Of a DNA stretch of 11,146 nt, positions 1 to 7,089 are shown piece after piece. A program made the position numbers and the translations under genes. Location: the NCBI GenBank assembly GCA_013812995.1, contig JACCSL010000022.1, positions 1 to 11,146 on the forward strand, read 5' to 3'. Origin of the DNA: Ardenticatenales bacterium (GTDB lineage: Bacteria; Chloroflexota; Anaerolineae; Ardenticatenales; Ardenticatenaceae). Under the pieces are notes generated by a model. It was not told where the DNA came from. It saw only the letters and a list, made by a program, of their open reading frames with translations, and did not search any database. How positions within the stretch are numbered: position 1 is the stretch's first letter; every line of letters begins with the position of its first letter.

Positions 1-1437
1 GGCGAGGGCGCTGCGGTAACGCTCTCCGACTCGTTTCGCGACTTTGGCTTCGAGATGGGCCGCCTGAAGACCGGCACCCCGCCGCGCGTGGACGCCCGCA
101 CGATTGACTTCTCGTTCAGCGAGATTCAGCCGGGCAGCGAGGAGCCACTCTACTTCTCCTTTGCCTACCCGGCGCATGGCATCAAGCACCCGGACAACTG
201 GATGGCGCGCCTGGGAGCACCCAGCCCGCTCTACCCGCAGAACGAGCGCGCGCACCGCGCCAGCGGCTGGCGGCCGCAGTTACCCTGCTATCTCATCAAC
301 ACCACCCCGGAGTTTCACGAGATCGTGCGGGAGAATCTGGACCGCGCGCCGATGTTCACCGGCGTCATTGAGGGGGTAGGGCCGCGCTACTGCCCGAGCA
401 TCGAGGACAAGATCGTGCGCTTTGCGGACAAGTCCTCGCACGGATTCTTTCTGGAGCCGGAAGGGTGGCAGACCTCCGAGGTGTATGTGCAGGGCTGCAA
501 TACCTCGCTGCCCGAGGATGTGCAGTGGAAGATGCTGCGCACCATCCCCGCGCTGCGCAACGCGGAACTGATGCGCATTGGCTACGCGGTGGAGTACGAC
601 TACGTGCTCCCGCACCAGCTTCATGCCTCGCTGGAGACGAAGCGCATCGAGGGACTCTTCCACGCGGGGCAGTTAAACGGAACCACGGGCTACGAGGAGG
701 CCGCCGCGCAGGGGCTCATCGCGGGGCTCAACGCGGCGCTGAAGGTACAGGGCAACGCACCGCTGGTCATGCGCCGCGACGAGAGCTACCTTGGCGTGCT
801 CATCGACGATCTGGTGACCTCGGAGATTCGCGAGCCCTACCGCCAGATGACGGGGCGCGCCGAGTTCCGGCTGCTGCTCCGCCAGGACAATGCCGACCTG
901 CGGCTGACGCGGCATGGCTACGAGGCTGGCCTGGTATCGCAGAGCCGCCACGAGGCCGTCGAGGCCAAGCGGCGGGCGGTTGAGGGGGAGCTGAAGCGTC
1001 TCAGCCGCACCTTCCTGACGCCGACGGCCTCGAACGAGGCACTGGCGCGGCTGGGCCGCGAGACGCTCAGCGATGGGGTCAACGCGCTTCAATATCTGCG
1101 CCGCCCCGACTGCTCCTACGAGTTGATGGCCCAGCTCCTGCCGCCGGAGGAGCCGCTCTCCGAGGAGGAGGGCCTGCAGGTGGACATCCAGACCAAGTAT
1201 GAGGGCTACATCGAGAAGCAGCAGGCGATGGTGGATCGCGTGCGGAGCCTGGAGCTGCGTGAGATCCCGCGCGATCTGGACTATACCTCCCTCCGTGGGA
1301 TGCGGAAGGAGGCGCAGCAGAAGCTGACCCATTTCCGCCCCGAGACCGTGGGGCAGGCGAGCCGCATCGCCGGGGTCAACCCGGCGGACATCTCCGTGCT
1401 GCTCGTCCACCTAGAGCGGCTGGAGAAAACGAGATAA
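1..1437 (+). CDS. mnmG: MnmG (GidA), tRNA U34 carboxymethylaminomethyl-modification FAD enzyme, 5'-truncated by window edge
   Basis: The reading frame is open from base 1 to TAA at 1435-1437, giving 478 residues; the family is usually about 620-650, so the N-terminal FAD-binding quarter lies outside the window. MnmG, with MnmE, installs the (carboxymethyl)aminomethyl group on wobble uridine 34 of certain tRNAs, using FAD and methylene-tetrahydrofolate. Visible signatures are [19 protein letters not shown], the catalytic-cysteine motif [11 protein letters not shown] (Cys codon 391-393), [44 protein letters not shown], and the C-terminal [21 protein letters not shown] helical region that binds MnmE and tRNA. 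Oddities: about 29 extra residues between FSF and PCY compared with my memory of the E. coli protein (roughly 163-276), and the usual EPYRMFTSRAEYR reads [13 protein letters not shown]. The next gene is convergent and only 2 bp away, so no rsmG partner follows. The family assignment is very secure. Confidence 0.97.
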   Translation, partial: GEGAAVTLSDSFRDFGFEMGRLKTGTPPRVDARTIDFSFSEIQPGSEEPLYFSFAYPAHGIKHPDNWMARLGAPSPLYPQNERAHRASGWRPQLPCYLINTTPEFHEIVRENLDRAPMFTGVIEGVGPRYCPSIEDKIVRFADKSSHGFFLEPEGWQTSEVYVQGCNTSLPEDVQWKMLRTIPALRNAELMRIGYAVEYDYVLPHQLHASLETKRIEGLFHAGQLNGTTGYEEAAAQGLIAGLNAALKVQGNAPLVMRRDESYLGVLIDDLVTSEIREPYRQMTGRAEFRLLLRQDNADLRLTRHGYEAGLVSQSRHEAVEAKRRAVEGELKRLSRTFLTPTASNEALARLGRETLSDGVNALQYLRRPDCSYELMAQLLPPEEPLSEEEGLQVDIQTKYEGYIEKQQAMVDRVRSLELREIPRDLDYTSLRGMRKEAQQKLTHFRPETVGQASRIAGVNPADISVLLVHLERLEKTR

Positions 1438-1439
1438 GG

Positions 1440-2306
1440 CTACAACTGATTCTCCCACTCTCCAGGGGCGACAACGAGCGCCATGCCGCGCGGCCCCGTG
1501 TGGGCTCCCATCGCGGGCGAGGTTTTGGCGGTGTAGAGCCATTTCACATCGAAGCGCTGCCGCAGGAGGACGTCGATCTCGGCGGCCTCTTTGTCCATCT
1601 CCCCGTGAAGGACCATGAAGCGGCCTGGCCGACCCTCGCCGACGATCTCGGCGGCAAGGTCCACCATCTTCCGCATCGTCGAGGGGAAGGAGCGCACACG
1701 CGCGATAGGCGCGTAGATTCCCTCGGATTTATCCACCGTGATGACAGGCTTGATGTTCAGGAAAGAGCCAACCGCCCCGGCGACCTTCCCGATGCGCCCG
1801 CCCTTGATGAGGTAGGTCAGATCGTCTACCGCAAAGAAGAGCTCGGTTTCCTTGTGTGTCTTGCGAACCGCTGCCAGGGCCGCGTCCATATCAGCGCCCG
1901 CCTTGATGGCCTTGGCAGCGGCAATGAGCTGGAACCCGATGGCCCCTGCAATCGTCATCGAATCGTGGATAACGATTTTCCCCGCCGGGAATTGATTGGC
2001 TGCCTGCTTGGCCCCGTTGATCGTGCCACTCAGCCCCGAGGAGGCGCAGATGCAGAGCACCTGATCATGCGTCTTGAGCGCCTCCTCGAACGCCTCCACG
2101 AACTTCTGCGGGGTCGGCTGCGAGGTTGTGGGCAGGCTCTTGGCGGTGCGTTGGCGCTTATAGAACTCCTCCGCACTAATTTCAACTCGGCTCTGTAGAA
2201 CTTCCCCGTCAATAATCACGGAGATGGGAACTAGGGTAATATCATACGTCTCAATCGTTTCCTGGGGCATATCTACGGTGCCGTCAGCGATCAGTTTGAT
2301 GGACAA
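1440..2306 (-). CDS. DegV family fatty-acid-binding protein
   Basis: This 288-residue cytosolic protein has the usual DegV length and landmarks: an N-terminal ADGTVDMP loop (commonly ADSTxDLP), the TTSQPTP segment at about residue 60 that contacts the lipid carboxylate, SSGLSGT, the KGGRIGK motif, NIKPVITVD and a C-terminal GAHTGPRGMAL. Characterised members bind fatty acids; in Firmicutes the FakB proteins present them to the kinase FakA for phosphorylation. No FakA-like gene is visible here, so its partner is unknown. The start is TTG at 2304-2306: an AAAGGAG Shine-Dalgarno sits 7 nt upstream (2314-2320), and the nearby ATG is out of frame. The gene converges on mnmG, so there is no room for an independent terminator between them. 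The family call is firm; the ligand is inferred. Confidence 0.93.
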   Translation of the reverse strand: MSIKLIADGTVDMPQETIETYDITLVPISVIIDGEVLQSRVEISAEEFYKRQRTAKSLPTTSQPTPQKFVEAFEEALKTHDQVLCICASSGLSGTINGAKQAANQFPAGKIVIHDSMTIAGAIGFQLIAAAKAIKAGADMDAALAAVRKTHKETELFFAVDDLTYLIKGGRIGKVAGAVGSFLNIKPVITVDKSEGIYAPIARVRSFPSTMRKMVDLAAEIVGEGRPGRFMVLHGEMDKEAAEIDVLLRQRFDVKWLYTAKTSPAMGAHTGPRGMALVVAPGEWENQL

Positions 2307-2467
2307 GGCATGTCTCCTTTGGGTTCATTAGAATGGGCCAATGGTACATGGTTGGTCATTGCTCTGCAACCTTCTCTCTCCCAAAGCGCCAGGGGGCTTG
2401 CAGAAATAGGAATGTCCATGCGATGATCAAGCTAGCTTTCCCCAATATATAGAAGGAGTGCGCATCG
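2307..2467. promoter_or_regulatory. Divergent intergenic region between degV and the first binding-protein gene
   Basis: These 161 bp separate two divergent genes and should carry both promoters, but I see no convincing sigma-70 pair. Two inverted repeats can be read: CAATG near 2340 with CATTG near 2358, and TCTGCAA (2363-2369) with TTGCAGA (2398-2404). They could be an operator or an mRNA leader structure for the lipoprotein gene; that is inference. The TATATA at about 2447-2452 is followed closely by AAGGAG, the ribosome-binding site of the downstream gene. Confidence 0.4.
2314..2320 (-). promoter_or_regulatory. Shine-Dalgarno that fixes the TTG start of the DegV gene
   Basis: On the minus strand AAAGGAG is followed by the 7-nt spacer ACATGCC and then TTG. 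The ATG inside the spacer is out of frame, so TTG is the only sensible start. Confidence 0.75.
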
Positions 2468-3571
2468 ATGAGAAAGGGACTACCGTGGGGTCTACTTGTC
2501 TTGATGGTGCTAGTGGCTCTTAGTGCATGTACGGCCAACGGAAGCGAGGACGTGTCCGTTGATGCGACGCCGGAAGCATTTATGGGCAACTGCGAGCGGG
2601 CCAGGGGACCTCTTAGTGTCTATATGTGGAGTGAGGAGTTGGTTCCAGAGGTCTTAGAGGGATTCGAGGCACTGTATGGGATAGAGGTGCGCTCTGACAC
2701 GTACACCTCGAACGAGGAGATGATCGAGCGGTTGAGCCAGGGGGACACGGGGTACGACGTGGTGTTCCCCTCGGACTACGCGGTGCAGCAGATGGTGGGG
2801 GAGGGGATGCTGGAGCGGCTGGACAAGGAAAACATCCCGAACCGGGAGAACCTGACGACGGTGCTGGCGTACTACTACGACCCATCGAACGAGTACTCCA
2901 TGCCATTTCAGTGGGGGACAACCGGCATTGCCTACAACAGCAAGTACGTGGACCCGCCGCCCGACTCCTGGGCGGTGCTCTTCGACCCGGCGATCGCAGG
3001 GGCGTACGCGGGAAAAATCAGTATGCTGGACGACTCGCGCGAGGTGCTAGGGGCAGCCTTGCTCTATCTGGGATACTCGGTGAACGACACGGATCCGACG
3101 CACCTGGCGGCGGCGCGGGCACTGGTGGAGAGCCAGCAGCCACTTCTGGCGGGCTACGACAGCGAGCATTTCAGCCGGACACTGGTGAACGAGGACGTCT
3201 ACCTCGCGCAGGCTTGGGGTGGCCAGGTAGCGCTCGCTGCCAGCCAGAACGACGCGATTCGCTATGTCATTCCCAAGGAGGGAGCTATCATCTGGATGGA
3301 CAACATGGCGATTCCCAAGGGCGCGCCCTTCAAATGTACCGCTGAGCTTTTTATAAACTATCTTCTCCAACCGGAGATTGCCGCGCAGGTCTCGTCCAAG
3401 ACCTTCTACAACTCGCCCATTCCGGCAGCCTCCCCGCTGCTGGATGAAGCCACGCAGGAAGTGCTGTCCAAAGGCTTCCTTATCAGCAATGAGACGATCA
3501 ATCGCCTACAGTGGACCGAGTACGGTCCTGGTGCGGAGATATACGAGACGATTTGGGCTGAGATTCGATAG
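2468..3571 (+). CDS. PotD/PotF-like polyamine-type substrate-binding lipoprotein, copy 1
   Basis: The protein has 367 residues. Residues 1-20 form a lipoprotein signal with lipobox L18-S-A-C21, so the protein should be membrane-anchored outside the cytoplasm. The rest follows the spermidine/putrescine-binding protein pattern: YMWSEELVPEVLEGFE (W54), SNEEM (81-85), YDVVFPSDYAV, the hinge-like MPFQWGTTGIAYNSKY (145-160), DDSRE (188-192), YLAQAW (W250) and IIWMDNMAIP (W276, D278). These match by position the ligand-contact Trp, Asp and Glu residues of E. coli PotD as I recall them, while the PotD Tyr37 position is Glu here. C42 and C290 are kept in both copies and may form a disulfide. AAGGAG lies 9 nt before the ATG. 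No PotABC genes adjoin, so the transporter partner must be elsewhere or absent. Polyamine is the likely ligand class but is not proven. Confidence 0.9.
   Translation: MRKGLPWGLLVLMVLVALSACTANGSEDVSVDATPEAFMGNCERARGPLSVYMWSEELVPEVLEGFEALYGIEVRSDTYTSNEEMIERLSQGDTGYDVVFPSDYAVQQMVGEGMLERLDKENIPNRENLTTVLAYYYDPSNEYSMPFQWGTTGIAYNSKYVDPPPDSWAVLFDPAIAGAYAGKISMLDDSREVLGAALLYLGYSVNDTDPTHLAAARALVESQQPLLAGYDSEHFSRTLVNEDVYLAQAWGGQVALAASQNDAIRYVIPKEGAIIWMDNMAIPKGAPFKCTAELFINYLLQPEIAAQVSSKTFYNSPIPAASPLLDEATQEVLSKGFLISNETINRLQWTEYGPGAEIYETIWAEIR
2848..3000 (+). repeat. Near-identical block shared by the two lipoprotein genes, copy A (partner 3976-4128)
   Basis: The two genes are offset by exactly 1128 bp. 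From 2848 to 3000 the sequence matches 3976-4128 at 150 of 153 positions; the differences at 2920/4048, 2926/4054 and 2968/4096 are all synonymous. Directly outside the block, mismatches return at high density, including at synonymous sites. The block covers codons 128-178, including the WGTTGIAYN hinge. Confidence 0.9.
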
Positions 3572-3595
3572 AGACGTCTAGAAGGGAAGTCGACA

Positions 3596-4705
3596 ATGCA
3601 AAGGAACGTCACAGGTGTCATAGCGGTGCTGTTGCTGCTACTTCTGGGAGCTTGCCAGTCATCGGGCGGGACTTCCAGTCCTCCCACCAACACCGCCGAG
3701 AGCGTTTTTCTGGGTGGCTGCGACAAGGCTGAGGGTCCCCTGCGCCTGTACATGTGGTATGAGGAGGTGGTCCCGGAGGTTCTGGAGCAGTTCGAAGCTC
3801 GCTATGGGGTTGAACTGAGCTACGAGACCTACAGCTCGAATGAGGAGATGCTAGAAACCCTGCGCGATGGCGAGACCACGTATGACATGGTATTTCCCTC
3901 GGATTACGCGGTGCAGATCATGATCGAGCAGGGGATGGCCGAGAAACTCAACAAGAACAACATTCCGAATCGGGCGAACCTGACGACGGTGCTGGCGTAC
4001 TACTACGACCCATCGAACGAGTACTCCATGCCATTTCAGTGGGGGACGACCGGTATTGCCTACAACAGCAAGTACGTGGACCCGCCGCCCGACTCATGGG
4101 CGGTGCTCTTCGACCCGGCGATCGCAGGCCCCTATGCGGGCAAGTTCACGATGCTGAACGAGGAGCGGGAAAGCATCGGGGCGGCGCTGATCTACCTGGG
4201 CTATTCGGTGAACGACACAAACCCGTCGCACCTGGGAGAAGCCCAGACCCTGCTGGAGGCGCAGAAGCTGCTCCTGGCGGGCTACGACAGCGAAAACTTT
4301 AGCGATGCCCTGGTAAGCGAGGAGATTTACCTGGCCCATGCGTGGAGCGGACCAGCGGCCCTGGCGGCCAGCCAGAACGACGATATTCGCTACGTGATTC
4401 CGAAAGAGGGAGCCGTGATCTGGATGGACAACATGGTGATTCCGACCGGGGCCGCGCACAAGTGTACGGCGGAATTGTTCATGAACTACATGCTGGAAGC
4501 GGAGGTGGCCGCTCAGGTTTCCTCCCGCACCTTCTACAACTCGCCCGTCCCATCCTCTGAGCCCCTCTTTGCCGCCGGAACCCGCGACGTGCTCAGCAAA
4601 GGCTTCGCTATCAACAACGAGACGATCAACCGGCTGGAGTGGATCGAGTATCTCGGCGACGTAGGGTTCTACACGGAGGTTTGGGAAGAGATCACATCGC
4701 CCTAA
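3596..4705 (+). CDS. PotD/PotF-like polyamine-type substrate-binding lipoprotein, copy 2
   Basis: This 369-residue tandem paralog starts 24 bp after the previous stop and is probably co-transcribed with copy 1. Its lipobox is L17-G-A-C20. It aligns to copy 1 without gaps through about residue 350: residues 41-127 are about 63 percent identical by hand count, and residues 128-178 are completely identical. Ligand-pocket landmarks are kept: YMWYEE, SNEEM, WGTTGIAYNSKY, YLAHAW and VIWMDNMVIP. The acidic segment DDSRE of copy 1 is NEERE here, so the residue aligned with PotD Asp168 is Glu. Such pocket changes could mean a different polyamine preference (inference). C42 and C290 are conserved. A purine-rich site (GAAGGGAAG) precedes the ATG. 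The next 110 bp hold no clear terminator. Confidence 0.9.
   Translation: MQRNVTGVIAVLLLLLLGACQSSGGTSSPPTNTAESVFLGGCDKAEGPLRLYMWYEEVVPEVLEQFEARYGVELSYETYSSNEEMLETLRDGETTYDMVFPSDYAVQIMIEQGMAEKLNKNNIPNRANLTTVLAYYYDPSNEYSMPFQWGTTGIAYNSKYVDPPPDSWAVLFDPAIAGPYAGKFTMLNEERESIGAALIYLGYSVNDTNPSHLGEAQTLLEAQKLLLAGYDSENFSDALVSEEIYLAHAWSGPAALAASQNDDIRYVIPKEGAVIWMDNMVIPTGAAHKCTAELFMNYMLEAEVAAQVSSRTFYNSPVPSSEPLFAAGTRDVLSKGFAINNETINRLEWIEYLGDVGFYTEVWEEITSP
3976..4128 (+). repeat. Near-identical block shared by the two lipoprotein genes, copy B (partner 2848-3000)
   Basis: This is the second copy of the block in the preceding paralog, same orientation, with three silent differences. The sharp edges suggest gene conversion or unequal recombination after the duplicates had already diverged. 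Confidence 0.9.
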
Positions 4706-4815
4706 CGCGCGGAGGCCTATAGCCGGAGCCGCTAGAACGAGCAGGATCATGCGGCCCGCTATTACCTTGAACAGCGCCAGGCCCCGGTGGCGTTGGTGGA
4801 CTGAAAGGAAGAGCC

Positions 4816-5913
4816 ATGTACGCATTCGACGAGGTGGCGCAGGAGGCAGAGGGCTTTCACCGGGCGGTGGTCGAGCGCCAACCTTTCCGGCCACTGTATG
4901 TCAAGATCAAACTGATCTACGGCTGCAACCTGAAGTGTGAGATGTGCAACCACTGGCGGCTGCGGCGGGAGCGCCCCCTGGCTATCTCGCGCTTTATGGA
5001 AGTGCTGGACGAGTTGGCTGGGCTGGGCTGCCGCAAGATTCATTTTACGGGGGGCGAGCCGCTGCTGCGCCCGCAGGTGCCGGAGTTGACCGCCCACGCC
5101 ACCGCGCTGGGGCTGCGCGTCAACATGACCACGAACGGGACGCTGGTGGACAAAGATCTGGCAAAGCGGCTGGTCGAGTCGGGGCTGCGCGCGGTCAACA
5201 TCTCCCTGGATTCCCCGGAGCGGCGGACCCATGACAAGGTGCGGGGCGAGCGTGGCGCATGGAAGAAAACCGTGCGCGCCATTGAGTTTTTCTATCGCGC
5301 GGCGCACAAGGGTAAGGTTGTGGTTCGCCTCAACACCGTCGTCAGCCGCCTGAACTACGCGAGCCTCGCCGCGCTCCCCGACCTGGCGCACCAGCTTGGC
5401 GCGGCCTCGCTGAACCTCATCCCGGTAGACGACCATTGCGGGGAGCATCTCTCGCTGCGCCGCCGCGACATCGCCACCTACAACGAAACCATCGCGCCGC
5501 AGATCGCCGAGCGGGCGCTGGCGTTGGGGCTGATGAACCATGAGAGCCAGGCGTATCCCTTTGGGCGGACGAGCGAGGAAACCGCCTGTGCGCGGCGGGG
5601 GCAGTACGCGCTGGGCTGGTACGACCGTCATCCCTGCTTCGCCCCCTGGACGCACAGCCTGATCGACTTCAACGGGCAGGTGTTTATCTGCTGCATGACG
5701 CGCGATCAGATTCCACCCCTCGGCGACCTGAAAACATCGTCCTTCACGGAGATATGGACGGGGAACAACTACGCGGGCATTCGCGACCTGATGCACCCAC
5801 CCGCGCTCGCGCCCTGCCGCCGCTGCGACGATTTCCTGGACGAGAATCGCACCCTGCTCCAGATTTTCGACGGCGCTCAGCTCAAATCGGAGAACATATC
5901 GCTCTCGTCCTGA
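4816..5913 (+). CDS. Radical SAM protein with SPASM/Twitch-like C-terminal cysteine region
   Basis: The 365-residue enzyme has the radical SAM cluster motif GCNLKCEMC (C37, C41, C44), which binds the 4Fe-4S cluster that cleaves S-adenosylmethionine. It is followed by HFTGGEPLLRP (GGEP 79-82), MTTNGTL and VNISLDSPERRTHD, the order seen in the MoaA/PqqE-like superfamily. The C-terminal part carries C258, HPCFAPW (C274), ICCMT (C292, C293), LGDL, IW and CRRC (C334, C337), the layout of SPASM or Twitch domains that bind one or two auxiliary Fe-S clusters. Such enzymes often modify peptides or act in cofactor synthesis; the substrate here is unknown and no convincing precursor peptide was found nearby. 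AAAGGAAG sits just before the ATG. The 110-bp upstream gap shows no terminator, so read-through from the lipoprotein genes is possible. The 3' end overlaps a convergent small gene by 37 bp. Confidence 0.9.
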   Translation: MYAFDEVAQEAEGFHRAVVERQPFRPLYVKIKLIYGCNLKCEMCNHWRLRRERPLAISRFMEVLDELAGLGCRKIHFTGGEPLLRPQVPELTAHATALGLRVNMTTNGTLVDKDLAKRLVESGLRAVNISLDSPERRTHDKVRGERGAWKKTVRAIEFFYRAAHKGKVVVRLNTVVSRLNYASLAALPDLAHQLGAASLNLIPVDDHCGEHLSLRRRDIATYNETIAPQIAERALALGLMNHESQAYPFGRTSEETACARRGQYALGWYDRHPCFAPWTHSLIDFNGQVFICCMTRDQIPPLGDLKTSSFTEIWTGNNYAGIRDLMHPPALAPCRRCDDFLDENRTLLQIFDGAQLKSENISLSS

Positions 5914-6155
5914 TCCCAGCGGCTCGCGGACTCGAAGATGAGGAAGTCCGTGCTGTCATAATTCTGCGCGGTGATGGGCAGCGCGACGGGCTGCGCCAGC
6001 CCCTGCTCGCACGCCAGGCAGATCATCCCCTCGGGTTTTAACGAGAGGTGTGTTTCGCAGTAGCCGCGCCCACACTGGATGCAGCGCCCCAGCGCCGGGC
6101 TGTCGCAGCGGTGCGGCACCAGGTATCCGACGATCATCTCACATTGCTGGGCCAT
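5877..6155 (-). CDS. Small Cys/His-rich putative zinc-binding protein
   Basis: This 92-residue protein has a clustered metal-ligand pattern: C5, C17, CIQC (25-28), CETH (C33 to H36) and CLAC (46-49). The spacing resembles B-box or LIM-like treble-clef fingers, with RCIQCGRGYCETHL as the core. The C-terminal 40 residues are acidic and lack cysteine. I recognise the type (small uncharacterised zinc-finger proteins) but no named family or function. AAGGAG lies 4 nt before the ATG on the minus strand, which supports a real gene. It overlaps the tail of the radical SAM gene by 37 bp in convergent orientation, so the two mRNAs are complementary at their 3' ends. The leader contains an unusual repeat tract at 6175-6282. 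A protein-protein or nucleic-acid adaptor role is only a guess. Confidence 0.75.
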   Translation of the reverse strand: MAQQCEMIVGYLVPHRCDSPALGRCIQCGRGYCETHLSLKPEGMICLACEQGLAQPVALPITAQNYDSTDFLIFESASRWDQDESDMFSDLS

Positions 6156-6174
6156 GAGTCTCCTTGGGAGAACG

Positions 6175-6260
6175 GAAAGTCAAAAGTCAAAGGTCACCAA
6201 GTAGGCCCCTAAAAGGGGAAAGTCAAAAGTCACCAAGTAGGCCCCTAAAGGGGGAAAGTA
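6175..6260. repeat. Nested repeat: heptamers plus two long units each with a C4/G4 hairpin
   Basis: Unit 1 is GAAAGTC (6175-6181), AAAAGTC (6182-6188), AAAGGTC (6189-6195), then ACCAAGTAGGCCCCTAAAA and a G run. Unit 2 (6218-6254) has the same order but one heptamer fewer, followed by ACCAAGTAGGCCCCTAAA and a G run; a third copy begins at 6254 as GAAAGTA and stops. Each long unit holds a small inverted repeat, CCCC (6206-6209) with GGGG (6215-6218), and CCCC (6242-6245) with GGGG (6250-6253). Non-coding; it lies directly upstream of the small zinc-protein gene. Confidence 0.9.
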
Positions 6261-6282
6261 ACGGCACGAATAACGGCACGAA
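6259..6282. repeat. Perfect tandem duplication of a 12-mer
   Basis: TAACGGCACGAA occurs at 6259-6270 and again at 6271-6282. It abuts the preceding repeat tract and shares its first two bases with the last heptamer-like element. Confidence 0.92.
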
Positions 6283-6310
6283 ATCAAGGCTATTATGGGA
6301 GTCGTTGACA

Positions 6311-6379
6311 ACAAAGCGCCCTCCTGGTTCGACTTGCGGCTTTGGGTCGCCCCAAGTCTACCCCAGAAGGGCACTTTGT
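6311..6379 (-). other. Long imperfect inverted repeat, possible RNA hairpin downstream of the PepSY gene
   Basis: Arms 6311-6336 and 6353-6379 are complementary over a 17-bp outer helix, a small internal loop and a 6-bp inner helix, with a 16-nt loop. Two positions in the outer helix would be C-A mismatches in + strand RNA but G-U pairs in minus-strand RNA. This favours a structured minus-strand transcript, such as the 3' end of the PepSY mRNA. No clear U tract follows, so a simple intrinsic terminator is not shown; a palindromic mobile repeat is an alternative. Confidence 0.6.
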
Positions 6380-6388
6380 CTATGTGGT

Positions 6389-6409
6389 GCTCTCTAAAAT
6401 GTCGAGAGC
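6389..6409 (-). terminator. Short hairpin just after the PepSY gene stop
   Basis: GCTCTC (6389-6394) pairs with GAGAGC (6404-6409) around a 9-nt loop, 9 bp beyond the stop codon on the minus strand. It has no U tract of its own; with the larger hairpin at 6311-6379 it may form a tandem 3'-end structure. The terminator role is inferred from position. Confidence 0.4.
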
Positions 6410-6418
6410 GCTACTGTT

Positions 6419-7033
6419 TCAGTCTGCTTCCTCGCTGAGCACATTGAAGGTCTCATCCAGATGGACATCCACCTGGCGACCGTTGTCCAGGGTAATCTCG
6501 ATCTCGTAGTAGCCTTCCTCGTCTCCGACCTCGGTGTCCGTGACGCGACCCTCACCGATGTACTTCAGTGCCGCCGCGCTGGCCTGGTCGAGGGCGTCAC
6601 CTGTGATCGGCTTATCAGCCCCCTCGGCCTCATCCTCGGCTTTATCCGCCGCGTCATTTTCCCCGTCGTCGTCGGCCTCGTCTATCTCATCCTCGACCTC
6701 GTCGGCCTCGTCGGCTTCCTCGGTATCCGCTTTTTCGCCAATCACATTGAAGCTTTCATCCAGATGGACATCCACCTTGCTGCCATCATTGAGCGTTACC
6801 TCAACTTCGTAGTAGCCGTCCTCGTCGCCAACCTCGGTATCCGTTACCTCGCCCTCGCCTGTATGGGCAAGGGCCGCGGCGCTGGCCCGGTCGAGGGCGT
6901 CCCCCGTGATGGGCTCGTCGTTGAGGCGTCCCATAGCACCGACGATGTTGGTGCCACTACCGAGAACGATAGCAGCGATCAGGACAACGACCGCCAGCAC
7001 TGCCGTCATCATGCGGTTACGATTGTGAGTCAT
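6419..7033 (-). CDS. Membrane-anchored protein with two PepSY-like repeats and an acidic linker
   Basis: The chosen start (7033) gives 204 residues; AGAGGA lies 9 nt upstream, whereas the longer frame from 7075 lacks a good ribosome-binding site. Residues 8-29 form a hydrophobic anchor or signal segment with no lipobox. Two PepSY-like repeats follow, about 41-103 and 142-204, both opening PITGDALDxASAAAL and containing GYYEVEVTL or GYYEIEITL and VDVHLDE; about 75 percent of 63 positions match. The linker (about 100-140) is almost entirely Asp, Glu and Ala. PepSY domains are extracytoplasmic modules linked to protease inhibition or regulation of sensors and are often encoded beside two-component systems. 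Here the gene follows the kinase gene in the same direction after 160 bp, which suggests control by, or modulation of, that system (inference). Metal binding by the acidic linker is conceivable but unproven. Confidence 0.85.
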   Translation of the reverse strand: MTHNRNRMMTAVLAVVVLIAAIVLGSGTNIVGAMGRLNDEPITGDALDRASAAALAHTGEGEVTDTEVGDEDGYYEVEVTLNDGSKVDVHLDESFNVIGEKADTEEADEADEVEDEIDEADDDGENDAADKAEDEAEGADKPITGDALDQASAAALKYIGEGRVTDTEVGDEEGYYEIEITLDNGRQVDVHLDETFNVLSEEAD

Positions 7034-7089
7034 TGAAACATTTCCTCTCTTTGCAGCTGTGAGACCATTCGCCACGGCCCCATTTCTCG

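Noticed and set aside
4706..4740. Possible terminator after the second lipoprotein gene
   Set aside because: Only a 3-bp GGC/GCC stem with no U tract could be drawn.
4749..4940. Small Trp/Arg-rich frame (RPRWRWWTERK) just upstream of the radical SAM gene, a tempting RiPP precursor
   Set aside because: It has no good ribosome-binding site, runs about 125 bp into the radical SAM gene in another frame and lacks a leader/core layout; most of it is out-of-frame translation of that gene.
6175..6282. Possible CRISPR array
   Set aside because: There are only two imperfect units with no unique spacers of uniform length between them.
6164..6397. Plus-strand frame with repeated SPSRPLKGES peptide
   Set aside because: It is translation of the non-coding repeat tract and has no recognisable start signal.
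6461..7036. 191-residue hydrophobic frame on the + strand opposite the PepSY gene
   Set aside because: Its repeats mirror the PepSY repeats in antisense; the minus frame has a membrane segment, domain matches and a ribosome-binding site.
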